A DNA stretch of 64,000 nt from Thermopolyspora sp040678635 (GTDB lineage Bacteria > Actinomycetota > Actinomycetes > Streptosporangiales > Streptosporangiaceae). The notes beneath the pieces were generated by a model. That model searched no databases, was not told the origin of the DNA, and saw only the letters and a list, made by a program, of their open reading frames with translations. Location of the stretch: assembly GCF_040678635.1 (NCBI RefSeq), contig NZ_JBFATZ010000004.1, positions 507,809 through 571,808 of the forward strand, given 5' to 3'. Positions 53,261 to 61,886 of this stretch are shown here, in pieces. Both the position numbers and the translations under genes were made by a program. Every line of letters starts with the position of its first letter. The first letter of the stretch is position 1.

Positions 53261-53880
53261 GACATTGTCCTCTCGGTCACCAGGGGCAGGAGGGCCTCGG
53301 CGACGGCCGTCCCGTCGCCGACCGCCCCGAAGATCCCGCCCGACATCTCGATCGTGGACAGCGCGTTCGCCGTGAGGCCGGGATCGGTGCTCGCGCAGGC
53401 GTCGGCGACGAGCAGGCACTCGTAGCCCCGGTCGTTGGCCGCCCGCATCGTGGAGTGCACCCCGATCTCCAGGCAGCAGCCGGTCAGCAGCAGCAGGTCG
53501 CGGCGCTCGGCGCGCAGCACCGCGTCGAGGCCGGTGCCGTGGAAGCCGCTCCATCCGGCGGCCCGCAGCACATGATCCGGCCGAAGCGGGAATCGCGCCG
53601 ACGCGGTGGCCCGGTCCCCGGGCTCGGGGGACGGCGGACGTGGAACGGCGGCGGGCTTCGGCCGCCGGAGGCGGGCCGCGGCGGGGGCCTGGACCTCGAT
53701 CGCGAGGACCAGGCCGCCCGCGCGGCGGACGATCCCGGCGAGGAGGGCGATCCGCTGGGCGATATCGTCCTCCTCCGCCGGTCCCCCGGGGCAGCTCACG
53801 GCGAGCAGGGCCAGCCGCGCGGGGTCGAGCCCGCCGTCCCAGGGCCACGGATAGGGCGTGGTTCCGGCTACGAGCGTCAT
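53257..53880 (-). CDS. Isochorismatase-like hydrolase paralogue with degraded catalytic triad
   Basis: 207 aa homologue of the neighbouring BiuH (PYPWPWDGGLDPARLALLAV; VHSTMRAANDRGYECLLVAD). The nucleophile region is kept as LLTGCCLEIGVHST, but the catalytic Asp position reads ALLAVSCPGG and the Lys segment is replaced by RFPLRPDHVLRAAGWSGF, so two of the three triad residues are missing. It cannot be a normal hydrolase; it may be a regulatory partner forming mixed oligomers with BiuH, or a decaying duplicate. Reading frame intact and coupled on both sides by 4-bp overlaps, which favours a retained role. Confidence 0.85.
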   Translation of the reverse strand: MTLVAGTTPYPWPWDGGLDPARLALLAVSCPGGPAEEDDIAQRIALLAGIVRRAGGLVLAIEVQAPAAARLRRPKPAAVPRPPSPEPGDRATASARFPLRPDHVLRAAGWSGFHGTGLDAVLRAERRDLLLLTGCCLEIGVHSTMRAANDRGYECLLVADACASTDPGLTANALSTIEMSGGIFGAVGDGTAVAEALLPLVTERTMS

Positions 53881-55025
53881 GACTTGGGAAGGGTGCCGAC
53901 GACGCCGTCGACGAAGTAGTCGATCTTCTCGATGGTCTCGTAGTCGGGGATGGTCCCCTCGGGGATGCGGACCTCGCCCTTCTGGTCGAGCACGGGACCG
54001 GCGAACGGCGAGCTCTTGGTGAGCTCCTCGCGGGCCTTCTCGATCTGGGCCTTGGTCTCGTCGTCGACGGCGGGGCCGTACGGGGACTGGACGAAGGGGT
54101 TCTCGCCGGTCTTGTAGCCGACCCGGAAGTTGCCGTTGTACTTGGAGCCGGTGAAGCCGCCCGAGCGCGCGGTCTTGACGATGTCGGTGTAGAGCGGCCC
54201 CCAGTTCCACTGCGAGCCGGTGAGCCAGCCCTTGGGGGCGATGGACGAGGCGTCGGCGTGGTAGCCGACGGTGTACTTGCCGGCCGCCTCGGTGGCCTTG
54301 ATGACGGTGGCGGTGCAGTCCTGGTGCTGGCTGATCACGTCCACGCCCTGCTTGAGCAGGTTCGCGACGGCCTCGGCCTGCTTGGCCGGGTCGCACCAGG
54401 AGGAGGTGTTCACCGTGTACGTCTGGACCTTCGGGTTCACCGAGCGCGCCCCGAGCTGGAAGGCGTCGATGTTGTCGAGGGTCTGGCTGATGGGGAAGGC
54501 GTACACATAGCCGAGCTTGTTGGTCTTGGTGGCCTTGCCTGCGGCGATCCCGGCCAGGTAGACGGGCTCGTACACGGTGCCGAAGAACGTTCCGGCGTTC
54601 TTCGGCGGCGTGCCGGTGATCAGGTTGCCCTGCTGCACGACCGCGACGTCCGGGTGCTCGGCGGCGACCTTCAGCGCCGCGTCGAGGTGGCCGTACGAGG
54701 TGGCGAAGATGATCTTCGCGCCCTTGGCGATCATCGAGTTCATCACGCGGGCGGCGTTGTCGTCCTCGGGAACGTTCTCGGCGGTGAGCACCTTGACATC
54801 GGGGAACGCCTTGGCGACCTCCTGGCTGCCCTGGTACGCGGCCTGGTTGTAGCCGTAGTCGTCCTTGGGGCCGACGAAGATGAAGCCGACCGCGGTGGCG
54901 TCCTTGCCGGGGGCGGCGGAGGCCGCTCCGGGCCCGGACGGATCCGCCTGGGTGGTTCCGGCGGTGTTGGCCGAGCAGGCGGCGGCGAGCAGCGCCGCCG
55001 CGCCGATGATGACGAGCTTACGCAT
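53877..55025 (-). CDS. BMP-family ABC transporter substrate-binding lipoprotein
   Basis: 382 aa. Signal peptide MRKLVIIGAAALLAAAC with lipobox Cys17. BMP/Med family features: VGFIFVGPKDDYGYNQAAYQ, IIFATSYGHLDAALKVAAE, GVDVISQHQDCTATVIKA. Such proteins bind nucleosides, purines or urea-like nitrogen compounds outside the cell. Encoded with a matching permease pair and ATPase, and overlapping the hydrolase genes, so the ligand is probably a biuret- or triazine-related nitrogen source. ATG 55025, AGGAG upstream. Confidence 0.92.
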   Translation of the reverse strand: MRKLVIIGAAALLAAACSANTAGTTQADPSGPGAASAAPGKDATAVGFIFVGPKDDYGYNQAAYQGSQEVAKAFPDVKVLTAENVPEDDNAARVMNSMIAKGAKIIFATSYGHLDAALKVAAEHPDVAVVQQGNLITGTPPKNAGTFFGTVYEPVYLAGIAAGKATKTNKLGYVYAFPISQTLDNIDAFQLGARSVNPKVQTYTVNTSSWCDPAKQAEAVANLLKQGVDVISQHQDCTATVIKATEAAGKYTVGYHADASSIAPKGWLTGSQWNWGPLYTDIVKTARSGGFTGSKYNGNFRVGYKTGENPFVQSPYGPAVDDETKAQIEKAREELTKSSPFAGPVLDQKGEVRIPEGTIPDYETIEKIDYFVDGVVGTLPKS

Positions 55026-55036
55026 GTGGGGGTCTC

Positions 55037-55951
55037 CTACCGGGATGGTGCGGACTGGAAAACTCGGCGCAGTTCCTCGGGCGCGGCGCGCAGCGTGCGC
55101 TTGCCGAGGACGGCGAGGATCACGAGCGTGATCACGAAGGGCAGGACGTCGAGGGCGAACTGGTTGAGCGCGTAGCCGCGCGCCTGGAGCGCCGGGGCGA
55201 GCGCGAGCGCCGCCCCGAACAGGTAGGAGCCGGCCATCACCCGCAGGGGCCGCCAGGCGGCGAAGATGACCAGGGCGACGGCGATGAAGCCGCGTCCGGC
55301 GGTCATGCCCTCGAACCAGGCGTGGGCGTAGGCCGTGGAGAGCTGGGCCCCGCCGATCCCCGCCAGCGCGCCGCCGGCGATCACCGCCAGGGTCCTGATC
55401 AGGGCGGGGTTGTAGCCGTGCACGTGCAGGGCGTCGGCGCGCTCCCCCGCCGTGCGCAGCAGCAGGCCGCCCTTGGTGGAGCGCAGCCACCACCACAGGG
55501 CGGGGGCCGCGACGAAGGCCAGGTAGGTGACCGGGTCGTGCTGGAACAGCACCTCGCCGACGACGGGGACGTCCGCGAGCACCGGCACCGGGACGGGGGC
55601 GAAGCCGGGGGCGGCCTCGCCGACGTACGCGGCGCCGTACAGGCTGGTCAGGCCGAGGCCGAGGAACATCAGCGTCAGACCGGTGGCGAACTGGTCGGCG
55701 CCGCGCCAGACCACCAGCAGCGCGTGGATCGTGGCGAGCAGCGCGCCCGCCGCCGCCCCGGCGAGCAGGCCGAGCCACGGGCTGCCGGTCTCGGCGGCGA
55801 CCGCGTAGCCGCCGAGCGCCCCGAGGAGCATGCAGCCCTCGGTGCCGAGGTTCACCACGCCGGCGCGTTCCGACACGGTCTCCCCGAGGGCGCCGAACAT
55901 GATCGCGGTCCCGCCGCGCACTCCGCCCGCGAGAACGTCAACCAGCAGCAT
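55037..55951 (-). CDS. ABC transporter permease (BMP-type, second permease)
   Basis: 304 aa with eight or more membrane segments. Opening IMFGALGETVSERAGVVNLG and TEGCMLLGALGGY is the classic start of the YufQ-type permease; GGALAGIGGAQLSTAYAHAW lies in the middle. Pairs with the next permease to form the membrane channel. Start 55951 lies 14 bp inside the end of the upstream permease gene. Confidence 0.92.
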   Translation of the reverse strand: MLLVDVLAGGVRGGTAIMFGALGETVSERAGVVNLGTEGCMLLGALGGYAVAAETGSPWLGLLAGAAAGALLATIHALLVVWRGADQFATGLTLMFLGLGLTSLYGAAYVGEAAPGFAPVPVPVLADVPVVGEVLFQHDPVTYLAFVAAPALWWWLRSTKGGLLLRTAGERADALHVHGYNPALIRTLAVIAGGALAGIGGAQLSTAYAHAWFEGMTAGRGFIAVALVIFAAWRPLRVMAGSYLFGAALALAPALQARGYALNQFALDVLPFVITLVILAVLGKRTLRAAPEELRRVFQSAPSR

Positions 55952-57131
55952 GGCGCGGCCTCCTTGAGGTCCATCCGAGTACGGCCAGCAGCACCAGCCC
56001 CATCAGCACGTTCACGGTCGCGGCGGGCAGGCCGCTGTCGAGCTGGAGGCTGTCGCCGCCGACGACGATCGCGGCGAGCAGGAACGCTCCACCGACGGCC
56101 GGGAGCGGGCGGTGCCGCGCCAGCCAGGCGGCGAGGAAGGCGATGTAGCCGATGTTGGCGGTCAGCCCGGGGCGCAGCTTGAACTCGACCCCGGCCAGGT
56201 GCACGACCCCGGCGAGCCCGGCGAGCGCGCCGCCGAGCAGCATCGCGATGAGCAGCAGCCGCGCCACCGGCAGCCTGGCCCGGCGGGCCGCCTCCGGGTT
56301 GCCGCCGGTCACGCCGAGCCGGAACCCGAACGCGGTGCCGCGCAGCACCAGCCAGACGACGAGCGCCGCGACCAGCGCGATCACGATGCCGACGTGCACG
56401 GCCGTGGTGCCGATCAGCGGCAGCCGGGCCGCGACCTCCAGCGGCCGGGTGGCGGGCTGGCCGGACCCGTTCGGGTCCTTCCACGGCTCGTAGATCAGGT
56501 AGAGCATCACGTCGAGCGCGACGTAGTTGAGCAGCAGCGTCGTGACGGCCTCGTTGACGCCGACGGTGAGCCGCATCACCGCCGCGATCCCGGCCCACAG
56601 CGCCCCACCGAGCGCCCCGGCCGCGAGCATCGCCACCAGGGCGATCGGCCCGGCCGAGTCGATGGCGAGGCCGACCCCGGCGGCGCACACCGCGCCGATG
56701 ATGATCTGGCCCTCGCCGCCGACGTTGGCGAGCCCGGCGCGGGCCGGGAGCACCACGGCCATCGCGGCGAGGATCAGCGGCGCTGCCTTGATCGCGATCT
56801 GCTCGATGCTCGCCGGGATGAGGATCGACACGACCATGTCGGCGAGCGTCGCGATCGGGTCGGCGCCCTTGACGAGCACGAGCGCACTGAAGATCACCAG
56901 CGCTCCGGCGATCGCCGCGGCCCATCGACCGACCGTGCTCAGCACGGTGGACGAGGCCGATATGGCGGGCAATGACCTCGCTCCCGCGTTCAAGGCCGCG
57001 GGACGGTCGGTCGCCGTCTTCGTGACCGTCGCGCTGCCGGTCGCCGCGTTCTCGACCGCTGTGCCCTCGGTGGCCCCGTTCGCGGAGCCGACGGCGCTGG
57101 AGACGGTGCCGTCCGGGGTCGGGGCGCTCAT
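55938..57131 (-). CDS. ABC transporter permease (BMP-type, first permease)
   Basis: 397 aa. A Thr/Ala-rich N-terminal stretch of ~60 residues, then membrane segments with YufP-type signatures IKAAPLILAAMAVVLPARAG, NVGGEGQIIIGAV and VNEAVTTLLLNYVALDVMLY. The long polar N-terminus is unusual for the family. ATG 57131 overlaps the ATPase stop (ATGA). Confidence 0.92.
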   Translation of the reverse strand: MSAPTPDGTVSSAVGSANGATEGTAVENAATGSATVTKTATDRPAALNAGARSLPAISASSTVLSTVGRWAAAIAGALVIFSALVLVKGADPIATLADMVVSILIPASIEQIAIKAAPLILAAMAVVLPARAGLANVGGEGQIIIGAVCAAGVGLAIDSAGPIALVAMLAAGALGGALWAGIAAVMRLTVGVNEAVTTLLLNYVALDVMLYLIYEPWKDPNGSGQPATRPLEVAARLPLIGTTAVHVGIVIALVAALVVWLVLRGTAFGFRLGVTGGNPEAARRARLPVARLLLIAMLLGGALAGLAGVVHLAGVEFKLRPGLTANIGYIAFLAAWLARHRPLPAVGGAFLLAAIVVGGDSLQLDSGLPAATVNVLMGLVLLAVLGWTSRRPRHAAG

Positions 57132-58645
57132 GCCGCCCCTCCGAGCATGAGGCGGCCGAGCTGCTGCCGGTCGGCGGCGTCGGCGCGGACGATTCCCGCG
57201 ACGCGGCCGTCGTACATGACGGCGATGCGGTCGCTGACCGCCATCAGCTCGTCGAGGTCCTCGGAGACGACCAGCACGCCCGCGCCGGCGTTGCGGCGTT
57301 CGAGCAGGAGTTCCTGGGTACGGCGGGTGGTGGCGACATCGAGCCCGCGGCTGGGGTAGGCGGCGACGACCAGGGCGGTGTCCTCGCGGCCGAGCGCCCG
57401 GGTGAGCATGACGCGCTGGATGTTGCCGCCGGACAGCTCGGCCACCCGGCGGTGCGGCGGCGCCATGCGCAAGCCGACGCGTTCGTTCAGCGCGTCGCGG
57501 ACCGCGGCGACGCGGCGCCAGTCGACGTTGAGGCGGCGGCGCGGGATCTGCGGCAGGCCGAGGGCGATGTGCTCGGTGACGTCGAGGCCCGCGACGACGG
57601 CGTCCGCGATCGGGTCCTCGGGGACCTCGGCGACTCCGGCGCGCAGCGGATCCCCGCCCGCCACCGTGACCGTGCCGGACGCGACCGGGCGCAGGCCGCA
57701 GGCGACCTCGCACAGCTCCCGCTGGCCGCTGCCCGCGACCCCGGCCACGCCGACGATCTCGCCGGGCCGTACCTCCAGATCGACGTCGCGCAGGCGCAGC
57801 ACGCCGCTGTCGCCGTACGCGCCGACCCCGGCGAGGCGCAGCGCGGGCGGATGATCCCCCTCGGGCGGCTCGGGCCGCTCGCCCGCCAGCGGCGGTACGG
57901 CCCGGCCCACCATGGCCTCGATGAGCTCGGCGTCGCCGTAGTCGGCCGGGTCCACGCCGCCGAGCACGACCCGGCCGCCGCGCAGCACGGTCACCCGGTC
58001 GGCGATGGCGCGCACCTCGTTCAGCTTGTGGGTGACGATGACGACGCCGTAGCCGTTCGCGGCGAGGCGGCCGATCACCTCGAACAGGGCGCCGACCTCC
58101 TGCGGGGCGAGCACGCTGGTCGGCTCGTCGAGGATCACCACGCGCGAGCCGGTCATCAGCACCTTGAGGATCTCGACGCGCTGCCGCTCGCCGATCGACA
58201 GGTGGGCGACGCGGGCGCGCGGATCGACGGCGAGGCCGTGCTCGGCGGCGGCCTCGGCGATGCGGCGGGTGAGCCGCTCCAGGCGGGGGCGGCCGGGCAG
58301 GGCGAGGGCGACGTTCTCGGCGACGGTGAGGGCGGGGACGAGGCGCAGGTCCTGGAAGACCATGCCGATGCCGAGGCGGCGGGCCTGGGCGGGGCCGGTC
58401 ATGCGCACCGGCTCGCCGGCGACGTGGACCTCGCCGGCGTCCGGGCGGTGCAGACCGTACACGAGCTTGAGCAGGGTGCTCTTGCCGGCGCCGTTCTCGC
58501 CGACGAGGGCGTGCACCTCGCCGGCCCGCACGTCGAAGTCGACGGCGTCGTTGGCGAGGACCTCGCCGAAGCGGCGGGTGAGCCCGCGCACGGCGAGCAG
58601 GGGTTTCTCGGTGATCTCAGGGGTGGCGGTTTCGGTCAGGGTCAT
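57128..58645 (-). CDS. ABC transporter ATP-binding protein, two-domain sugar/nucleoside type
   Basis: 505 aa with two ABC cassettes. First: Walker A GENGAGKSTLLKL, signature LSIGERQRVEI, Walker B VVILDEPTSVLAP. Second: degenerate Walker A AGVAGSGQRELCE, signature ELSGGNIQRVMLTRALG, and VVAAYPSRGLD. Powers import through the two permeases. Start 58645 lies inside the 3' end of the GntR gene (29 bp overlap), so regulator and transporter are one transcription unit. Confidence 0.93.
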   Translation of the reverse strand: MTLTETATPEITEKPLLAVRGLTRRFGEVLANDAVDFDVRAGEVHALVGENGAGKSTLLKLVYGLHRPDAGEVHVAGEPVRMTGPAQARRLGIGMVFQDLRLVPALTVAENVALALPGRPRLERLTRRIAEAAAEHGLAVDPRARVAHLSIGERQRVEILKVLMTGSRVVILDEPTSVLAPQEVGALFEVIGRLAANGYGVVIVTHKLNEVRAIADRVTVLRGGRVVLGGVDPADYGDAELIEAMVGRAVPPLAGERPEPPEGDHPPALRLAGVGAYGDSGVLRLRDVDLEVRPGEIVGVAGVAGSGQRELCEVACGLRPVASGTVTVAGGDPLRAGVAEVPEDPIADAVVAGLDVTEHIALGLPQIPRRRLNVDWRRVAAVRDALNERVGLRMAPPHRRVAELSGGNIQRVMLTRALGREDTALVVAAYPSRGLDVATTRRTQELLLERRNAGAGVLVVSEDLDELMAVSDRIAVMYDGRVAGIVRADAADRQQLGRLMLGGAA

Positions 58646-59372
58646 GGCGCCTGCCTCGGTTGAGGGCCATCTGGGTGATCGCGTGGGCGGCGCGCCGCTC
58701 CACGACGTCCATCGACTCCCCCACGTGCCGCTGCATCGCGGTCAGCGCCTCGGTGAGGCGGCCCGCCAGGACCTCCTCGACGATCTCCAGGTGCTGCAGG
58801 ATCGTCAGGGTGATGCGGTCGGCGGTGAGGAAGTCGTACATGCGCACCTGGCGGATGCGCGCGTTCACGGACGCCAGCGTGCTGGTGAGGACCGCGTTTC
58901 CGGAGGCGCGGCTCATCGTGACGTGGAAGTCCTCGTCCATCAGCACGAATTGGGGGTCGGGCTCGGGCTGGTCGTCGCGCAGCGCCCGCCACTGGTCGCG
59001 CAGCGGCTCCAGGATGGCGGGGTCGTGCCCTCGGACGTTGGCGTCGAGCGCGCGGCTGATGCCGCGCAGTTCGAGGGTGATGCGCAGTTCGTACAGGTCA
59101 CGGAGGTCGGACAGGTCGGGCTGGGCCACGTAGTAGCCGCCGTCGGGGCCGCGCTCGACCAGGCCGTCGGCGAGCAGGCGGACCATCGCCTCGCGCACGG
59201 GCGTGCGGGAGACGCCGAGCAGGGCGGCGACCCGCTCCTCCACCAGGCGCGTCCGGATCGCGAACTCGCCCAGCATGAGCCTGCGGCGCAACTCCCCGTA
59301 CACCTGGTCACGCCGCAGCTTCACCGGTGTGTCCGGTGTCGTGTCCGACGTTGTATACAGCCCCGTATCCAT
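58617..59372 (-). CDS. GntR-family regulator, FCD subfamily
   Basis: Up to 251 aa. N-terminal winged HTH (RRDQVYGELRRRLMLGEF; AALLGVSRTPVREAMVRLLA) and C-terminal all-helical FCD ligand domain (LYELRITLELRGISRALD; DEDFHVTMSRASGN; QHLEIVEEVLAGR, with metal-ligand His). First gene of the biuret/transport operon, so probably controls it in response to its substrate or a breakdown product. Start may be ATG 59372 or GTG 59324 (before KLRRDQVYG); with the latter, the palindrome at 59351-59360 would lie in the promoter. Confidence 0.9.
   Translation of the reverse strand: MDTGLYTTSDTTPDTPVKLRRDQVYGELRRRLMLGEFAIRTRLVEERVAALLGVSRTPVREAMVRLLADGLVERGPDGGYYVAQPDLSDLRDLYELRITLELRGISRALDANVRGHDPAILEPLRDQWRALRDDQPEPDPQFVLMDEDFHVTMSRASGNAVLTSTLASVNARIRQVRMYDFLTADRITLTILQHLEIVEEVLAGRLTEALTAMQRHVGESMDVVERRAAHAITQMALNRGRRHDPDRNRHP
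59351..59360. promoter_or_regulatory. GntR/FadR-type operator candidate
   Basis: TTGTATACAG contains the perfect palindrome TGTATACA, matching the TNGTATACNA consensus of FCD-type GntR regulators, just at the 5' end of the GntR gene. It is AT-rich in a GC-rich setting. Likely autoregulatory. Confidence 0.5.
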
Positions 59373-59583
59373 GCCCTGAAGGTAGAAAGGGGACGTTTCC
59401 CGATAAGTCGGCCGACGTTAATTCGACGTGGCGTTCTTCTCACCAAACCCCTCGGCCGCGGTGCGGTACGCGCGGCACGGCCGCCCGCGCGCCGAGTACC
59501 GGAGTGGAACGGAATGTCACGCCCTCCCAAGCAGGTGATCCCCGCCAGAAGACGGGGACGCGAACGGGGAGAAGAGGCCGCGA

Positions 59584-59985
59584 ATGAACGGCATGGAAAG
59601 ACAAGGAAGCCCGGCCGCGGACGGCACGGCGGCACCCAGGGGGGCCAGGGTGGTCAAGCCGCCGCTGTGGCTGCGGGCGCTGATGGTGCCGCTGGCGGCG
59701 TTGGTCACGTGGGGGCTGGCGGAGACGCGGGGGCTCGGCATGGCCGTGCTGACCGGGCTGGTGTGGGGCATGCTCGCGGTGGGCACGCTCGCCTGGGATC
59801 GCAAGGTGGCCTTCTCCCGGGCTCACCCGCTGGCATCGCTGTCGGCGCTGCCTCCCCTGACGTTCATCTCGGTCTCTTACCTGGCGCCGTGGTCACTGGT
59901 AACATGCGCGCTCGTTGCCGTCGCCATCTCGTTTCCTGTGATCCTCGCCAGTTGGTTCCTCCACCATCGTCACCGACCGGGCTGA
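59584..59985 (+). CDS. Small membrane protein of unknown function
   Basis: 133 aa. Polar N-terminus (~30 aa) followed by three to four hydrophobic helices (LWLRALMVPLAALVTWGLAE; MAVLTGLVWGMLAVGTLAW; SLVTCALVAVAISFPVILA). No motif recognised. ATG 59584; a purine-rich GGGGAGAAGAGG lies 7-18 nt upstream. It precedes spo0M by 69 bp and may share its transcript. Confidence 0.65.
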   Translation: MNGMERQGSPAADGTAAPRGARVVKPPLWLRALMVPLAALVTWGLAETRGLGMAVLTGLVWGMLAVGTLAWDRKVAFSRAHPLASLSALPPLTFISVSYLAPWSLVTCALVAVAISFPVILASWFLHHRHRPG

Positions 59986-60054
59986 TGGCGGCAGGGCCGG
60001 GAACCCGGGTCCGGCGCCGCGCGTTCGCACAGTGAATCGTCGCGAGGAGAGATC

Positions 60055-60825
60055 GTGTTCCGTAAGCTGATGGCCGCTTTCGGCGCGGGTGTCGAGGTCG
60101 ACACCGTGCTGCGTAACCCCCAGGTGCGCCCGGGCGAGACCCTGCAGGGAGAGGTCCGTTTCAAGGGCGGATCCTCCGACCACAGGGTGGACGCCATCAC
60201 CATCGACTTCACCGCCGTCGTCGAGGTCGAGTACGGCGACAGCGAGGGCCACCGTACCTTCAGCTTCCTGCGCTCCCAGGTGTCGGGACCGTTCCATCTC
60301 GGGGCCGGGCAGTCGCATTCGCTGCCGTTCGCGATCCCGGTGCCGTGGGAGACGCCGGTGAGCGCCATCGCCGGTCGGCCGCTGCCGGGCATGCGGCTCG
60401 GCGTCGCCACCGAGCTGGCGCTGGCCGGCGCGCTCGACAAGGGCGACCTCGACCCGCTGTACGTCAACCCGCTGCCGGAGCAGGAGTACCTGCTCGCCGC
60501 GCTCGACCGCATGGGCTTCGGCTTCAAGCGCGCCGACCTTGAGGCGGGCACGCTGCGCGGCTCCCACATGCCCTTCTATCAGGAGATCGAGTACTACGCG
60601 GGCCCGGAGTGGCGTCGTTACTTCAACGAGCTTGAGCTGACCTTCATCGCGGGGCCGTCGTCGATGGACGTGGTCCTGGAGGCCGACACCCGCGGCGGCT
60701 TCCTCACCTCCAGCCACGACGTGTACAACCGCTTCCAGGTCCGCTACGGCGAGCATCCGGGCTCGGTCGAGCAGTCCCTGCGCGCCGGTCTGGAGGCCAT
60801 GGCCCGCCGTCGCGGCTGGTTCTAG
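60055..60825 (+). CDS. spo0M: Spo0M-like sporulation-control protein
   Basis: 256 aa arrestin-like protein. MFRKLMAAFGAGVEVDTVL followed by RPGETLQGEVRFKGG and TIDFTAVVEV, the usual Spo0M opening, and SLPFAIPVPWETPV, EIEYYAGPEWRRY later. The ~60 C-terminal residues are the family's tail. In Bacillus Spo0M affects sporulation; in actinomycetes the role is not established. GTG start 60055. Followed by a strong terminator. Confidence 0.92.
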   Translation: MFRKLMAAFGAGVEVDTVLRNPQVRPGETLQGEVRFKGGSSDHRVDAITIDFTAVVEVEYGDSEGHRTFSFLRSQVSGPFHLGAGQSHSLPFAIPVPWETPVSAIAGRPLPGMRLGVATELALAGALDKGDLDPLYVNPLPEQEYLLAALDRMGFGFKRADLEAGTLRGSHMPFYQEIEYYAGPEWRRYFNELELTFIAGPSSMDVVLEADTRGGFLTSSHDVYNRFQVRYGEHPGSVEQSLRAGLEAMARRRGWF

Positions 60826-61154
60826 CGCTCGTTCGTCTCCCCCGGGGCCTGCGGCCCGCCGCTCGGGCGGTGGCCGCGGGCCCCGGGCCTTTTCCGGATT
60901 CCGGTACGCCGGGCGGCAATGGCCGACGCCTCCGACCGGCCGTCAAACGGGCGACAAGCGGCGGTCCCCCCTTCGCCACCCGGACCACGCCGTACGTCGA
61001 CGACGGCTACATGACGCGTTAAAACGCTGGTCAGGCCCCCGGCCCGGACAATGCGCCCGGCCTGCCGCCCCCTGTCATAGTCGCGGAAGGCGACGCGCTC
61101 GGCGGTGCTCCATCGCGGCGAAGCGCGATCAGACAGGAAAGTCAGGAGGGCTTC
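60826..61154. other. Intergenic region between Spo0M and the secreted RTX-like gene
   Basis: 329 bp. The first part holds the Spo0M terminator (60841-60893); the remainder presumably carries the promoter of the downstream gene, but I see no clear -10/-35 pair and no gene. Confidence 0.4.
60841..60893 (+). terminator. Rho-independent terminator after spo0M
   Basis: 16-bp stem (60841-60856 with 60872-60887, one wobble pair) whose 15-nt loop can itself fold (CCGC/GCGG), followed by CCTTTT at 60888-60893. The best-formed terminator in the window. Confidence 0.8.
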
Positions 61155-61745
61155 ATGCGTGCAGGCAGGAAAGTCGGCGAGCGTTCACCGCGCACCGGCT
61201 GGCGCGGCGTCCACCGGTTCGCCCTGCGGGTCTCGGCGGCGGGCGCGCTGGCCACGGTGCCGTTGCTGGCCACCGCCGTCCCCGCGTACGCCGTCACGAG
61301 CGTCAGCGCGGCCGAGAACGTGCTGAACATCGAGTCGGGCAGCGCGTCCGACGACCTGACCATCAGCGTCGACTCCTCCGGCCGGTTCACCGTCACCAAC
61401 ACCGCCGACACGCTCGTCCCCGGCGTCGGCTGCCGGACCGTGACCGCCCACAAGGTCCGCTGCTCCGGCACCGGCATCACCGGCATCGCCATCATCACCG
61501 CGGGGGGCGACGACGCCGTGCGTAACGACACCGCCCTCACCACGGCCGCCACCCTCGGCCCCGGCGACGACACCTACATCGGCGGCTCGGCCAGGGACGT
61601 GGTCGTCGGCGGCGCCGGCGACGACACCATCGAGGGGCGCGGCGGCCCTGACGTGATCATCGGCGGCGAAGGCACCGACCAGGCCGACGGCGGCGCCGGA
61701 AGCGACCTGTGCCTGGCCGACATCGAGACGGGCTGCGAGATCTAG
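61155..61745 (+). CDS. Secreted protein with RTX-like calcium-binding repeats
   Basis: 196 aa. Signal peptide with Arg-rich start (MRAGRKVGERSPRTGWRG, possibly Tat-like) and a cleavage site near AYA. The C-terminal third has nonapeptide-type repeats GPGDDTYIGG, GGAGDDTIEGRGG, GGEGTDQADGGAG, which bind calcium in RTX proteins. Two Cys pairs may form disulfides. ATG 61155. Function unknown; small such proteins are common in actinomycetes. Confidence 0.82.
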   Translation: MRAGRKVGERSPRTGWRGVHRFALRVSAAGALATVPLLATAVPAYAVTSVSAAENVLNIESGSASDDLTISVDSSGRFTVTNTADTLVPGVGCRTVTAHKVRCSGTGITGIAIITAGGDDAVRNDTALTTAATLGPGDDTYIGGSARDVVVGGAGDDTIEGRGGPDVIIGGEGTDQADGGAGSDLCLADIETGCEI

Positions 61746-61853
61746 CGCCGGCCCGGGCCGCCACCGTGCCCTCGGCGTCGGCGAACTCCTCGGCAGATCC
61801 ATGAGAAGATCGCGCGGGCCGGGCCGATCCGGCCGCCGTCGCGAGCCGGGGTG

Positions 61854-61884
61854 GTCGTGGCCGCCCGGTGCGGGCGGCCACGAC
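61854..61884. terminator. Perfect 14-bp stem between convergent RTX-like and choline dehydrogenase genes
   Basis: GTCGTGGCCGCCCG (61854-61867) and its exact complement (61871-61884) with a 3-nt loop, ending two bases before the choline dehydrogenase gene end. Strong bidirectional terminator. Confidence 0.75.
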
Positions 61885-61886
61885 GG

